From NCBI GenBank assembly GCA_964422465.1, contig CAYRBD010000005.1, forward strand, positions 1 to 64,000: a stretch of DNA of 64,000 nt, written 5' to 3'. Shown here piece by piece: positions 25,734 through 34,942 of this stretch (positions are counted from its first letter, which is position 1; every line of letters starts with the position of its first letter). The notes below the pieces were generated by a model that ran no database searches, was not told the DNA's origin, and worked only from the letters and a program-made list of their open reading frames with translations. The position numbers and the translations under genes were made by a program. The DNA is from FW021-bin31 sp964422465. GTDB taxonomy: Bacteria; Bacteroidota; Bacteroidia; Chitinophagales; Chitinophagaceae.

Positions 25734-25747
25734 ACCGAACGGTCGGT
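25734..25747. promoter_or_regulatory. TetR operator at the efflux operon promoter
   Basis: A perfect inverted repeat ACCGA-ACGG-TCGGT placed three bases after the -7 box, the same geometry as at the regulator's own promoter. Confidence 0.7.
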
Positions 25748-25847
25748 TTCATATCTTTAACCGACTAATGATTACAACTTACCGAAAAAAGATTGATGTC
25801 TCAAATAGTAAGAACCACCTTTGTACAAGATTTAAAAACAAAAAAGC

Positions 25848-26951
25848 ATGACAGAACAACAAAAAAAGAAAAGTAAAAAACCGCTCCTCATACTGGGCGC
25901 TCTGCTACTTTTGATGGCAGGAACAGGAATTTTCTACTGGATAAGAAGTGCTCATTATGAGTCAACCGATGACGCCCAATTAAACGGGAATATCTATTCA
26001 GTTCGGGCGAGCGTTACGGCTTATTTGGATGAAATCTGTTTTAGAGACAACCAGCCGGTACAAAAAGGAGATACGCTGTTTATTTTCAATACCGTCGCAT
26101 TACAAGCAAAAGTAGAGGAAGCAAAGGCCGCTTTAACCGATGCCAGGACCAAATTGAACGTCTCCGATATGCAGGCTCTGGCAAGTCTGAAAAACGCAAA
26201 GGCTTCCGCAGAATCTAATTTATCAGGAGAAGAATCGGTAACGGCGGCATATTCCCGATGGACGTATGCCAAAGATAATTTTGAACGGGATAAAAAATTA
26301 TTGAAAATTGACGCCCTTACCCAAAAGCAATACGATGCGGATAAAAACACATTGACACAAGCCAGAGCGGATTATCAAAAAGCACTCCATCAACATCAAT
26401 CTGCAGCTATTTCTACTTCCGGTTTACAATCCACGGCAAAAGCAGCTCATCATCAAATTTCTTCTGCAGCTGCTTTAGTACAACAAAGAGAAGCAGAATT
26501 AAAATTAACCGAAGAAAACTTACAGCACGCCTTTGTAATTGCTCCGTGTAACGGCACTTTCACCAGGCGTTCGGTCAATACCGGACAATATGTAATGGCC
26601 GGTCAATCGTTGTGTGCAATAGTTGATGAAGACCAACTCTGGGTCACCGCCAATTTCAAAGAAACGAAACTCAAAAAAATAAAAATCGGGCAGCCCGTCA
26701 GCATTCATGTAGATGCCTTTCCCGATTTGACATTAAAAGGGAAAGTACAATCCTATTCCGGAGCCACGGGAGCCAAATTTGCTCTGATTCCGCCGGATAA
26801 CGCCACCGGAAATTTTATTAAAGTTACCCAACGATTTCCGTTAAGGATAGCAATTGACATTTCTTCTGTGCCTAATTACAAACCGGACGGTCGGGATAAA
26901 ATAATTTTATTCCCCGGGCTAAGTGTGGAGGTAAAAGTAAAAACCGATTAA
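25848..26951 (+). CDS. HlyD/EmrA family efflux adaptor
   Basis: 367 residues. A lysine-rich start is followed by one membrane helix (about 14-30, LLILGALLLLMAGTGIFYWI), then the biotinyl-lipoyl-like half-motif AQLNGNIYSVRASVTAYLDEI, a long coiled-coil hairpin (about 85-220) and the second half VIAPCNGTFTRRSVNTGQYVMAGQSL, ending with a beta-barrel domain. It anchors in the inner membrane and links the MFS pump downstream to the outer-membrane channel. The pump gene starts one base after its stop. The membrane anchor, in contrast to the lipoprotein adaptor at 16-17 kb, is typical of the EmrA type. Confidence 0.93.
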   Translation: MTEQQKKKSKKPLLILGALLLLMAGTGIFYWIRSAHYESTDDAQLNGNIYSVRASVTAYLDEICFRDNQPVQKGDTLFIFNTVALQAKVEEAKAALTDARTKLNVSDMQALASLKNAKASAESNLSGEESVTAAYSRWTYAKDNFERDKKLLKIDALTQKQYDADKNTLTQARADYQKALHQHQSAAISTSGLQSTAKAAHHQISSAAALVQQREAELKLTEENLQHAFVIAPCNGTFTRRSVNTGQYVMAGQSLCAIVDEDQLWVTANFKETKLKKIKIGQPVSIHVDAFPDLTLKGKVQSYSGATGAKFALIPPDNATGNFIKVTQRFPLRIAIDISSVPNYKPDGRDKIILFPGLSVEVKVKTD

Positions 26952-26952
26952 T

Positions 26953-28527
26953 ATGCCCACCATAAAAACACAACAAACAAACATAGCCAACATAACAAGG
27001 GTCTTGCTCATTTCAACGGCCATGATTTGTGCATTGATTGAATTAATAGATGCTACCATTGTCAATGTAGCGCTGCCGGAAATAGCCAGTGGAATTGGCG
27101 CTACCCGAACGGAAGTAGCCTGGGTGACGGTAGCATACAGTATTGGAAATATCATTATCATTCCACTTTCCGGCATGCTTTCAGACTGGTTTGGCCGGAA
27201 GGCCTATTTCACCACCTCGGTACTTCTTTTCACTTTCAGTTCCCTGATGTGTGGCCTTTCTACTTCGCTCTGGGAAATCATCTTATGGCGGTGTATCCAG
27301 GGAATGGGCGGCGGCGGATTGATGACCACCGCACAAAGCATTGTTATCGGCGCTTTTCCCGAAGAAAAAATCAATACGGCCAATACCATTTTCGGTATAG
27401 GGTTAATGGCAGGCCCTATTTTAGGCCCACTCGTTGGCGGTATAATCGTCGAACACCTTTCCTGGCACTGGATATTTTTTGTAAATCTTCCGGCGGGCGC
27501 CATCGCAGCCGTATGTTCGCTATTATATGTATCCAATCTGGAAGGAAGCGTCAAACCTAAAAAGATGGATTTCCTGGGTATTGCTTTCCTGATTGTCGGA
27601 ATTGGTTCGTTGGAATTTGTTTTGGAAGAAGGCGGGGTTTATGATTGGTTTAGCAGTACGGCAATCTTGCTGTTTTTCATTATTGCTGTTTTAAGCCTTA
27701 TTGCCTTTGTGATTCGGGAATTAAGTACAGAGGAGCCGGCCGTCAACCTTCGGCTATTAAAGAATTATAACCTGTCGATGGGCGTCTTTTTGATGTTCCT
27801 TTTTGGGGGGATCATGATCGGTTCAAAGTTCTTTTTCCCACTTTTTGTCAGAGCCTCCCTGCAATGGACAGCTATGCAAACCGGCTTTATTCTCGCAAGT
27901 TTTGCCCTCGGCACCATTCCATCAATGTTAATATTCAGAAAGATTTTGGATAAAGGCGCGTCCCCCAAAATAGTCATGTTAATTGGACTGGGTTTGATGA
28001 GTTTACAACTTTTTATTTTCTCTTTTTCATCACCGGCAGCCGGGGCGGGTTATTTTGTCTGGCCGATTATTATCGGCGGATTGGGTGCCGGAGCTTTAAT
28101 GTTGCCCATCATGTCCTTCACGCTCTCCGGATTACGCGGTTCACAATTGGCCCAGGGAACCGGATTATCCAATTTGTTTAAACGCCTTGGGAGCGTCATC
28201 GGGATTGCGCTTTTAAATGTTTATCTCGACCATCAAACCGCAAAAGTAGGATCGGGAATGGCCTCTCACCTTTCCGCCTTTAATCCCTTAACCCAGGAAA
28301 GATTAGAAGGGCTCAAACAGATGTTCCTCTCCGCCGGATATGCTACTGATGAAGCCATAAAAGCAGCTTACCAAATGATGGGAAATATATTGGGGCAACA
28401 ACAATTAATGGTCACTTATGATCACGGATATTTTTTGATGGGCGCCTTACTCCTCCTGGTTTGTACCCCAATTATCCTATTGTTAAAAAAGGTTAAAGAG
28501 AAGAAAAAACAAGAAACAGCCGCTTGA
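26953..28527 (+). CDS. DHA2 family drug:proton antiporter (EmrB-like MFS)
   Basis: 524 residues with 14 predicted membrane helices, the mark of the DHA2 drug exporters. Motifs include LIDATIVNVALPEIA in helix 1, the loop-2 signature GMLSDWFGRKAYF, and RCIQGMGGGGLM followed by the antiporter motif C region GIGLMAGPILGPLVGG. A lysine-rich tail closes the protein. It is the pump of a tripartite EmrAB-TolC-type complex, moving hydrophobic drugs out in exchange for protons. Operon with the adaptor before it and the channel 28 bases after it. Confidence 0.94.
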   Translation: MPTIKTQQTNIANITRVLLISTAMICALIELIDATIVNVALPEIASGIGATRTEVAWVTVAYSIGNIIIIPLSGMLSDWFGRKAYFTTSVLLFTFSSLMCGLSTSLWEIILWRCIQGMGGGGLMTTAQSIVIGAFPEEKINTANTIFGIGLMAGPILGPLVGGIIVEHLSWHWIFFVNLPAGAIAAVCSLLYVSNLEGSVKPKKMDFLGIAFLIVGIGSLEFVLEEGGVYDWFSSTAILLFFIIAVLSLIAFVIRELSTEEPAVNLRLLKNYNLSMGVFLMFLFGGIMIGSKFFFPLFVRASLQWTAMQTGFILASFALGTIPSMLIFRKILDKGASPKIVMLIGLGLMSLQLFIFSFSSPAAGAGYFVWPIIIGGLGAGALMLPIMSFTLSGLRGSQLAQGTGLSNLFKRLGSVIGIALLNVYLDHQTAKVGSGMASHLSAFNPLTQERLEGLKQMFLSAGYATDEAIKAAYQMMGNILGQQQLMVTYDHGYFLMGALLLLVCTPIILLLKKVKEKKKQETAA

Positions 28528-28555
28528 TTTTATAAAGATAATAAAGCAAATAAAA

Positions 28556-29875
28556 ATGAAAAAAATACTCGTTATCGCATTCTTGGGAATAAGTTTTACG
28601 CTTCGTGCCCAGACAGCAAATAAAAAGGAAATCAGTCTGCAACAAGCCATTCAAATCGGATTGCAAAACCGCAACGATTTAAAAGCGGAAAAAATCAATA
28701 CCAATCTGGCAAAAAACAACATAATACAAAACAAGAAAGCCTGGATACCGGAGCTGAAAGCAGAAGGCAATGTCCAATACAATACGCAACTCTCTCCTAC
28801 TTTTATTCCAAAAGGTTTCTTGGGATTTGATGAGGGTGGATTGGTGGCATTAGGTGCCAAAAGTACATCTGCTTTTGGCTTATCCTTAAAGCAAATTATT
28901 TTCAAACCCGGGATCAATACCGATGTAAAATTAGCCAAAGTCAACCTGGCTTTGCAAAAAGAAAAAATTCGGAGTAACAAGATTGATATAAAAAACAACA
29001 TTGCTACTGCTTATTTAAATGTACTGTTAAAAAAGTTACAAGTTCAAATTGCCAAAAATGAAGAAATCCGTTTTGAAACCTACAAAAATTTGGCTGAAGG
29101 GAAATATAAAAATGGCACATTGATCAAAAACGATTATCTACGGGCAAAATTAGATGATAAAAATGCCAAAATAAATACCAAAACAGCAGAACAAAATTAC
29201 GAATTAGCCAAAGTATTTTTAAAATATCAGATGAATATCCCCAAAGAAACTTCAATTATCTTAACCGACAGCATTGGCCATCTTTCTTTTATTCCTTTGA
29301 ATAAAAATACTATTCTACCATTGAAAAACCGAACTGAAATAAAACAATTAAAATTACAGCAACAACAGAACAGTTTGCAGATTAGAAAAATCCGGCAAAA
29401 TGCACTTCCTACGGTATCTTTCATAGGTTATTATGCACAATCCTATCAAAATCAAAACTTCCATTATGATGAATCAAAATGGTGGGCGCCGAACAGTTAT
29501 ATAGGACTGCAATTCAGTATCCCTCTTACAGAAAACATCAGTAATAAAAGCAATATCCGAAAACAGGAATGGCAGCGACAACAATTGAAGTTACAATTAA
29601 AACAGGAACAATCCGACATCCATTACCAGGTGCAAAAGGCAGCTACGGATTTACAGAATACCACCGAAAATATGCAGTCTGCAAAAGCCAATTACAAGCT
29701 GTCACAAATCATTTATAAAAACCAACAAAAGCAATCTGCTATTGGCGTATTCCATTACAGCGATTTACTGGATACCGAAAAATCTTTGAACAAAGCGGAA
29801 CAGAATTATATCCAAACGGTATATGATTATATGATGGCAAAAATTGCTTATAGAAAGGCATTAGCGGAATTTTAA
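28556..29875 (+). CDS. TolC family outer-membrane channel
   Basis: 439 residues with a Sec signal (MKKILVIAFLGISFTLRA, cleavage near 18-19) and no lipidation cysteine, so unlike the RND channel at 11-12 kb it is not a lipoprotein. Two OEP-type repeats are visible: SLQQAIQIGLQNRNDLKAEKIN near the N-terminus and the long helix pair at about 120-200, repeated at about 270-430. Third gene of the efflux operon and its outer-membrane exit. It is followed after four bases by a convergent gene, with no visible terminator. Confidence 0.92.
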   Translation: MKKILVIAFLGISFTLRAQTANKKEISLQQAIQIGLQNRNDLKAEKINTNLAKNNIIQNKKAWIPELKAEGNVQYNTQLSPTFIPKGFLGFDEGGLVALGAKSTSAFGLSLKQIIFKPGINTDVKLAKVNLALQKEKIRSNKIDIKNNIATAYLNVLLKKLQVQIAKNEEIRFETYKNLAEGKYKNGTLIKNDYLRAKLDDKNAKINTKTAEQNYELAKVFLKYQMNIPKETSIILTDSIGHLSFIPLNKNTILPLKNRTEIKQLKLQQQQNSLQIRKIRQNALPTVSFIGYYAQSYQNQNFHYDESKWWAPNSYIGLQFSIPLTENISNKSNIRKQEWQRQQLKLQLKQEQSDIHYQVQKAATDLQNTTENMQSAKANYKLSQIIYKNQQKQSAIGVFHYSDLLDTEKSLNKAEQNYIQTVYDYMMAKIAYRKALAEF

Positions 29876-29879
29876 TAGT

Positions 29880-30881
29880 TTAACCACCAAAAATCTCTGC
29901 TATTATTTTGAAGGATTTCATTTTGGCTTCCTGATCATAGATGTATCCGGTAACCATTATTTCATCTGCATCGGTCTCGTCCAAAAACTGTTGTAATTGT
30001 AAAGCGATGGTTTCTTTACTTCCGATGAAAGAATAAGTCATCATTTGTTTGACGGCAGCTTCCTGTTGTGGCGACCAAATTTTGCTCATATCGGTCGGAG
30101 GTTGCAGCGGTTTCCGATCATCTGTGATAATTCCAAGCGCCATTTGATAAAAAGAAGTAGCAAGATGCAGGGCCTCTTCATCCGTATCGGCAGCCATAAC
30201 GTTTACACAAGGCATAAGATAGGGCTTCTGCAACTGTTCTGAAGGCGTAAATCGTTCCCGATGTATCCGCAGCGCTTCCAGAAGGTAAGTGGGAGCAAAA
30301 TGGCTGGCAAAAGAAAAAGGCAAACCCAGCATAGCCGAAAGCTGTGCACTATACAGGCTGGAACCTAACAACCAGAGTGGTATTCTTGTTCCCGTTCCGG
30401 GAGTCGCCCGCACTCTGGCCTGTGGATCTTCTGACCAAAGATAGTTACGCAGTTCGATCACCTCTTCAGGGAAATCATCTACCGAACCCTGTCGCCTTCT
30501 TCTGAGGGCAAAAGAGGTGACATTATCCGTACCAGGAGCTCTTCCCAATCCAAGATCAATACGATCAGGAAACAAGGAAGCCAGCGTACCGAATTGTTCT
30601 GCAATGATCAGCGGAGCATGATTGGGAAGCATGATCCCACCGGAGCCCACCCGGATATGAGAGGTGCCATTGGCAATATAACCTATCAGTACAGCGGTAG
30701 CAGAACTTGCAATATTAGGCATGTTGTGATGCTCGGCATACCAAAGCCGCTTGTAACCCAACGATTCTGCTATCTGGGCCAGCTTCAGACTTTTATGAAA
30801 AGAATCTGCTGGCGTTTCTCCTTCCAGGATAGGGGCCAGGTCTAAAATACTGACGGGGATATCAGCTAATTTTTTGGACAT
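29880..30881 (-). CDS. LLM class flavin-dependent oxidoreductase
   Basis: 333 residues of the luciferase-like monooxygenase superfamily, the group that includes E. coli YhbW. The start ADIPVSILDLAPILEG and the motif SLGYKRLWYAEHHNMPNIASSA, then GSGGIMLPNHAPLIIAEQFGTL and RIDLGLGRAPGTDN, are the diagnostic blocks of this subfamily that bind FMN and shape the TIM barrel. The substrate is unknown. It lies between two efflux loci, convergent with the TolC gene and downstream of the SMR gene on the same strand (55 bases), so it may be co-transcribed with the latter. Confidence 0.9.
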   Translation of the reverse strand: MSKKLADIPVSILDLAPILEGETPADSFHKSLKLAQIAESLGYKRLWYAEHHNMPNIASSATAVLIGYIANGTSHIRVGSGGIMLPNHAPLIIAEQFGTLASLFPDRIDLGLGRAPGTDNVTSFALRRRRQGSVDDFPEEVIELRNYLWSEDPQARVRATPGTGTRIPLWLLGSSLYSAQLSAMLGLPFSFASHFAPTYLLEALRIHRERFTPSEQLQKPYLMPCVNVMAADTDEEALHLATSFYQMALGIITDDRKPLQPPTDMSKIWSPQQEAAVKQMMTYSFIGSKETIALQLQQFLDETDADEIMVTGYIYDQEAKMKSFKIIAEIFGG

Positions 30882-30936
30882 GCAGTTTTAACATAAGGTA
30901 ACAAGATGAGGTTGTATTTTGTTCAAACCCTTACCC

Positions 30937-31263
30937 TCAGGAAGAAACCACTTTTAGTCCGGCAATGGAACCGATTAACAAAAACAAGAAAAATAACCGC
31001 CAGAACGTAGCCGGTTCCCTAAAGAAAAAAATCCCGATGAGCGCGGTCCCAACTGCACCGATTCCGGTCCATACCGCATAGGCGGTCCCGATAGGAAGTG
31101 TTTGGGTGGCTTTGATCAATAACAGCATACTGATCACCAGGCAGACCACAAAGCCTGCATACCAATAAACGACTGCCGCCCCAGAGGCGGTTCTCGCCTT
31201 ACCAAGGCAGGAGGCAAAACCCATTTCGAAAAAGCCTGCTATGATGAGTATAACCCAATTCAT
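30937..31263 (-). CDS. SMR family small multidrug/guanidinium exporter
   Basis: 108 residues with four membrane helices. The essential glutamate is E13 (IIAGFFEMGFA) in helix 1, and W65 lies in the signature AYAVWTGIGAVGTALIGIFFF of helix 3. The WTGIGAVG form favours the SugE/Gdx branch, which exports guanidinium, over the EmrE branch; this is inference from one motif. A single gene, so it probably works as an antiparallel homodimer in the inner membrane. No guanidine riboswitch is visible in the short upstream leader, which carries only a -7 box. Confidence 0.9.
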   Translation of the reverse strand: MNWVILIIAGFFEMGFASCLGKARTASGAAVVYWYAGFVVCLVISMLLLIKATQTLPIGTAYAVWTGIGAVGTALIGIFFFREPATFWRLFFLFLLIGSIAGLKVVSS

Positions 31264-31292
31264 TATAAATGTATTGTCTTGTTTTGAAAAAA

Positions 31293-31300
31293 CAAAAGTA
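31293..31300 (-). promoter_or_regulatory. -7 promoter box of the SMR gene
   Basis: TACTTTTG on the minus strand, ending 29 bases before the ATG. A TTTG lies 24 bases upstream, a little far for a -33 element. Confidence 0.5.
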
Positions 31301-31323
31301 AGAAAAGTACCTGGTAAAAGGGA

Positions 31324-32076
31324 TCAAAGAGTAGCCCGCCATATCAGGGAAGCTGCACTTCCTCTCCAGGACTTTGTAAATTGAGTCAGCTCGGATATAT
31401 ATTTTTCACGGGTAACGGTTTCCGTCTTTTTGGGTAGGTCAAAGGGTTTAAATTCCGGGGCGGAGAAGGTAACTTTGGTAGCAAACCAGGTAGTATAAAG
31501 GCGGGGAATAGCCAGCCCCAGGATCATCCCCGGCAATCCGTTGAAACTTTCCGGCCCGCCGCTTACCATGATCTGATCTGTATAAAAGGCGACCACTACT
31601 ACGCTGTCGTCTATAGTGGTAATTGCTTTCCGACATGAATATCCGGCAATTGAGCGGATATCATCTTCCAGCTTCCACCGGTATTTGGGAAGGCTGTCAG
31701 TGATTAAATAATTTCTTTCATAAATCTTTTTTAACGCTTTTTGGGTCTGTTTTTTTAAATCGCTCTCCACCTGGTTTTGAGAGGCTACCCGACTGTTTCC
31801 TAAAAAAGAAAATGATCTTCCTGATTCTTCTGCAGTTTCTGGTTGGAAAACGTATTCTGTTTTTTGTTGATCAAAATTCAAGGTAAAATAATCTTTAACA
31901 TCTTCCGGTGTCTTTTGTATAAATTGCCGGATCCATTTATACTGATCTTCTAACTGCATCGCCAGTTTCAGGTTGAAGGTTCGCTGATAAGTGACTTCCC
32001 CCCGCATATAAAATTGAGCACTTACGGTGAAAGGTAAAAAACAAAGGAAGAGTAAAACGAAAGTTTTAGGTGTCAT
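31324..32076 (-). CDS. GLPGLI family exported protein
   Basis: 250 residues with a Sec signal (MTPKTFVLLFLCFLPFTVSA, cleavage near 20-21). The family-naming motif is present as GLPGMILGL, preceded by YRWKLEDDIRSIAGYSCRKA and VVVVAFYTDQIMVSGGPESFNGLPG. GLPGLI proteins are restricted to Bacteroidota, and they often sit beside outer-membrane receptors with a regulatory-like plug, as here. Function is unknown, although a link to secreted or surface peptide handling has been proposed. The start is 33 bases after the stop of the large receptor gene, so the two are one transcript. Confidence 0.88.
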   Translation of the reverse strand: MTPKTFVLLFLCFLPFTVSAQFYMRGEVTYQRTFNLKLAMQLEDQYKWIRQFIQKTPEDVKDYFTLNFDQQKTEYVFQPETAEESGRSFSFLGNSRVASQNQVESDLKKQTQKALKKIYERNYLITDSLPKYRWKLEDDIRSIAGYSCRKAITTIDDSVVVVAFYTDQIMVSGGPESFNGLPGMILGLAIPRLYTTWFATKVTFSAPEFKPFDLPKKTETVTREKYISELTQFTKSWRGSAASLIWRATL

Positions 32077-32109
32077 TTTTTTTTGATTTTCAATGATAAA
32101 TTATTCCTT

Positions 32110-34881
32110 TTATTTTCTGCCTGCACTTCCTGTTTTTGTAAAATTCCAGGTAATACTTAGCATAAAATAGCGCTGAATGGTATTGTAACTGGTCTCTGAA
32201 ATTTGGTTGGCAGAAGTAATCCGGGAATAACCTACATTTTGATTCAGAATATCATTGGCATAAGCTTTCAATACCAGGGACTGGTCTTTCAGGAAAGCCC
32301 GGCTCAACCATCCATTCCATAGAAATACTTTATTTTGTTTATCTGCCTCGCTGAGCTGGCTGCGAAATTCCCAGCCAACTGTTGTTCCTATTTTGAAACG
32401 CATTGGCAACTGAAAAGAAGCATCCAGGTTCTGTTGAAAATTCCAGTATTGGGTTTTCAGGTCTGTCCGAATTTGAGAAACCGTACTATTATAAGCAGGG
32501 CTAAAGGTGTAACTTAACTGGATGGTGGTATCCTTATAATAATCTAAAGAAAGGCTGGGAGAGAAGCTCCAGGTGCTGTTGCTATTGGCTTTGTTGTTGA
32601 TAAAATTATGAGTCCGGTTAAAATTAGCATTGGCGCCCACCCTAGCCCGGAAATTACCCACAATCCTTCTTCCAAAACTGGAATATATCCCTCCATTGTA
32701 ATTGCCTTTGACGTTTACATATTGATAGGTGCGCCGCCCCGAGTGATCAATATTTTGTCTTTGGGTAATGGCATTTTGCTCAAAAGCAAAATTGGCATTT
32801 ACAAAAACACTCTGGCTGGTCAAAACTTTAAAATTATAATAACTCAAACGGAAATTATGATGAAAAGCCTGTTTCAGATCCGGATTGCCAATTGCTATAT
32901 TCAAAGGGTCTTCGTTATTACGGACGGGTTGTAGTTGCTGCATGGAAGGCTGCTGACTTCGGCCATTGTAATTAAAATTAAAACTGGATTGTTGGCTTTT
33001 TCTAAAGTTTAGCGAAACACTAGGAAAGAAATTAAGGTAATGATACCGGAAGGCAGAATCGGCCATCAGGTCTTTTTGATTATAGTCTGTAGTAGAAATA
33101 TCGCCGCCAATGTTTACCCGGAGTTTCTTTTTAGGATTATATTGAAATCGGATACCTCCTCTGTTGTTTAAGATATCATAGACATAATGACTGCTGTATA
33201 AAGAATCCAGTAGTTCATATTGATGTGCACCTCCCGGCTCGGGATTAAAAGATTGAATTTGTGATTCCTGGTTATTGACGTTCAACTGATAATTAAATAA
33301 TAAAAACAGGTCTTTTGTCAGCGGTTCGGTATAATTCAGACTTAGGCCCACGGATTGGCTTTTGTTATCATTAATTTTTCGCTGATCTATTTTTTTCGTA
33401 CTGTCGATAGTGTATAAATGATATTCTGATTGTTGAAAACCGTTGCTCTCCGAATTGCTCCCGTTCAACGATAGACTCGCAGAGAAGGATCGTCCTTTTT
33501 TCCTGAATTTTTTCCTGTAATTAAGATAGGCGTTGACGTTTTTATTTTCTCCGGAGTTCGTTTGTGTTTGTTCATTTTTATTGATCAGTTGTCCATTTGT
33601 GGCTTTGGCTTCCGATTTGCTGTAGCTGGTATTGTTGCTATTGCCGATCCCGCCATTTGCCCTAATCCTGAAATCAGACAGGGAATCCAGTTGATATTCC
33701 CCATTGAAATTGAGGTTGTGACTGACCTGAGAATTGTAGTTTTCTGCATTGCTATTGTTAAAATATTGCGTATCCGGCAAGATGTATTGGGTAATATTGT
33801 TGTTTACAGCTTCAATATTGTTTTTGGCCACATTGTAGGAAGTGTTGATTTTTAAAGAATCTCCCAACCAGGCATTGCCATAATGTACACCGGCATTCCA
33901 GGTTTTAGGCAGGCCTTGTCCCCTGAAGTTTCCATTAAAACCATACGCATCGTTTCCGGAACTGTTCATCGTAATATATACGCCCCCGTCTTCCACGCGG
34001 GTATTTACACCACTGCCGTATTTTCTGCGGTCTTGAAACCCCAGTCCTCCCGTCTCCGTATTGGACATAATAGCATAAGCAGATATCTTACGCTTCCCTT
34101 TAAAGGCATTAATCATGGCTTCATTCTGCCAATATTTTGAAGTTCCGCCGCCTGCCGAGAGTTTCCCAAAATAACCACGCTTGGCATTTGCTTTTAGTTT
34201 CAGGTTTATGGTTTTGACCCTTTTCCCATCATCAATGCCCGTAAACTCAGCTTCATCAGTTTTTTTGTCATATACCTGCACCGCATCTACCGAGGAAGCC
34301 CGAAGCATCTTGGCTACCATAGCCGGGTCATCGCTAAAAAACTCATCGCCGTCCACCAGCATCTTCTCCACAGTTTGCCCATAGGCTTTAATGGAGCCAT
34401 CGCTGCCGACCTCCAGACCCGGCAATTGTTTGAGCAGGGCATCTACGTTATCATACTGCCCGGTTTTGAAACTGTCAGCCGCGTATTCAATGGTATCCCC
34501 TTTGATCGTAATCGCCTGCCGCCCATTGATCACCACCTCTTTCAGCAAAATTTCTCTGGGCGTTAGCGGAACAACCCCTACATCCGTATCCGATTTTGTT
34601 ACCTCTATCTGACGAACCACACTGGCAAAACGCGGATTTTCATACAGCAACAAATAGGCTCCCGGCCGGTTAACGGAAAGCACAAAATGGCCCTTTTCAT
34701 CTGCCCGGGTAAAGGCCTGTAAAATAGAATCGGAAGCATTAATAATTGAGATGGATGTATATTGGGTAAAGCTATAATTGACTGTGTCCTTGACCGTCCC
34801 CCGAATGGTGTATGAGGATTGAGCATGAAGTGAGCAGGAGATTCCCACTAATATTAGAATAAAAATACAGCCTTTTTTCAT
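32110..34881 (-). CDS. Outer-membrane beta-barrel receptor with regulatory-like domain
   Basis: 923 residues. A signal peptide (about 1-20) leads into a carboxypeptidase-regulatory-like domain (about 22-110, YTIRGTVKDTVNYSF), then a plug-like region with EVVINGRQAITIKGDTIEYAADSF, VDALLKQLPGLEV and VDGDEFFSDDPAMVAKML. The C-terminal half is a beta-barrel of the OMP_b-brl_3 type, rich in alternating aromatic and polar residues and ending in SITWNFTKTGSAGRK. A TonB box is not obvious. It is a TonB-receptor relative; the cargo is unknown. Pairs with the GLPGLI gene. No good -7 box: the best is TAGCTTTA about 30 bases upstream. Confidence 0.88.
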   Translation of the reverse strand: MKKGCIFILILVGISCSLHAQSSYTIRGTVKDTVNYSFTQYTSISIINASDSILQAFTRADEKGHFVLSVNRPGAYLLLYENPRFASVVRQIEVTKSDTDVGVVPLTPREILLKEVVINGRQAITIKGDTIEYAADSFKTGQYDNVDALLKQLPGLEVGSDGSIKAYGQTVEKMLVDGDEFFSDDPAMVAKMLRASSVDAVQVYDKKTDEAEFTGIDDGKRVKTINLKLKANAKRGYFGKLSAGGGTSKYWQNEAMINAFKGKRKISAYAIMSNTETGGLGFQDRRKYGSGVNTRVEDGGVYITMNSSGNDAYGFNGNFRGQGLPKTWNAGVHYGNAWLGDSLKINTSYNVAKNNIEAVNNNITQYILPDTQYFNNSNAENYNSQVSHNLNFNGEYQLDSLSDFRIRANGGIGNSNNTSYSKSEAKATNGQLINKNEQTQTNSGENKNVNAYLNYRKKFRKKGRSFSASLSLNGSNSESNGFQQSEYHLYTIDSTKKIDQRKINDNKSQSVGLSLNYTEPLTKDLFLLFNYQLNVNNQESQIQSFNPEPGGAHQYELLDSLYSSHYVYDILNNRGGIRFQYNPKKKLRVNIGGDISTTDYNQKDLMADSAFRYHYLNFFPSVSLNFRKSQQSSFNFNYNGRSQQPSMQQLQPVRNNEDPLNIAIGNPDLKQAFHHNFRLSYYNFKVLTSQSVFVNANFAFEQNAITQRQNIDHSGRRTYQYVNVKGNYNGGIYSSFGRRIVGNFRARVGANANFNRTHNFINNKANSNSTWSFSPSLSLDYYKDTTIQLSYTFSPAYNSTVSQIRTDLKTQYWNFQQNLDASFQLPMRFKIGTTVGWEFRSQLSEADKQNKVFLWNGWLSRAFLKDQSLVLKAYANDILNQNVGYSRITSANQISETSYNTIQRYFMLSITWNFTKTGSAGRK

Positions 34882-34942
34882 AAAAAAAATATGATTAAAA
34901 CGTAAAGCTACGTAAAAATAATAGTTAAACCAAATTATCCTG

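Noticed and set aside
26884..26897. A third copy of ACGGTCGG inside the EmrA-like coding region
   Set aside because: An 8-base word is expected by chance about twice in 64 kb of double-stranded DNA, it lies in the coding region for PDGRD, and it has neither a -7 box nor the full palindrome.
31264..31323. Possible guanidine riboswitch ahead of the SMR gene
   Set aside because: The leader is under 60 bases and holds only a -7 box and A/T runs, without the conserved ykkC-type stems.
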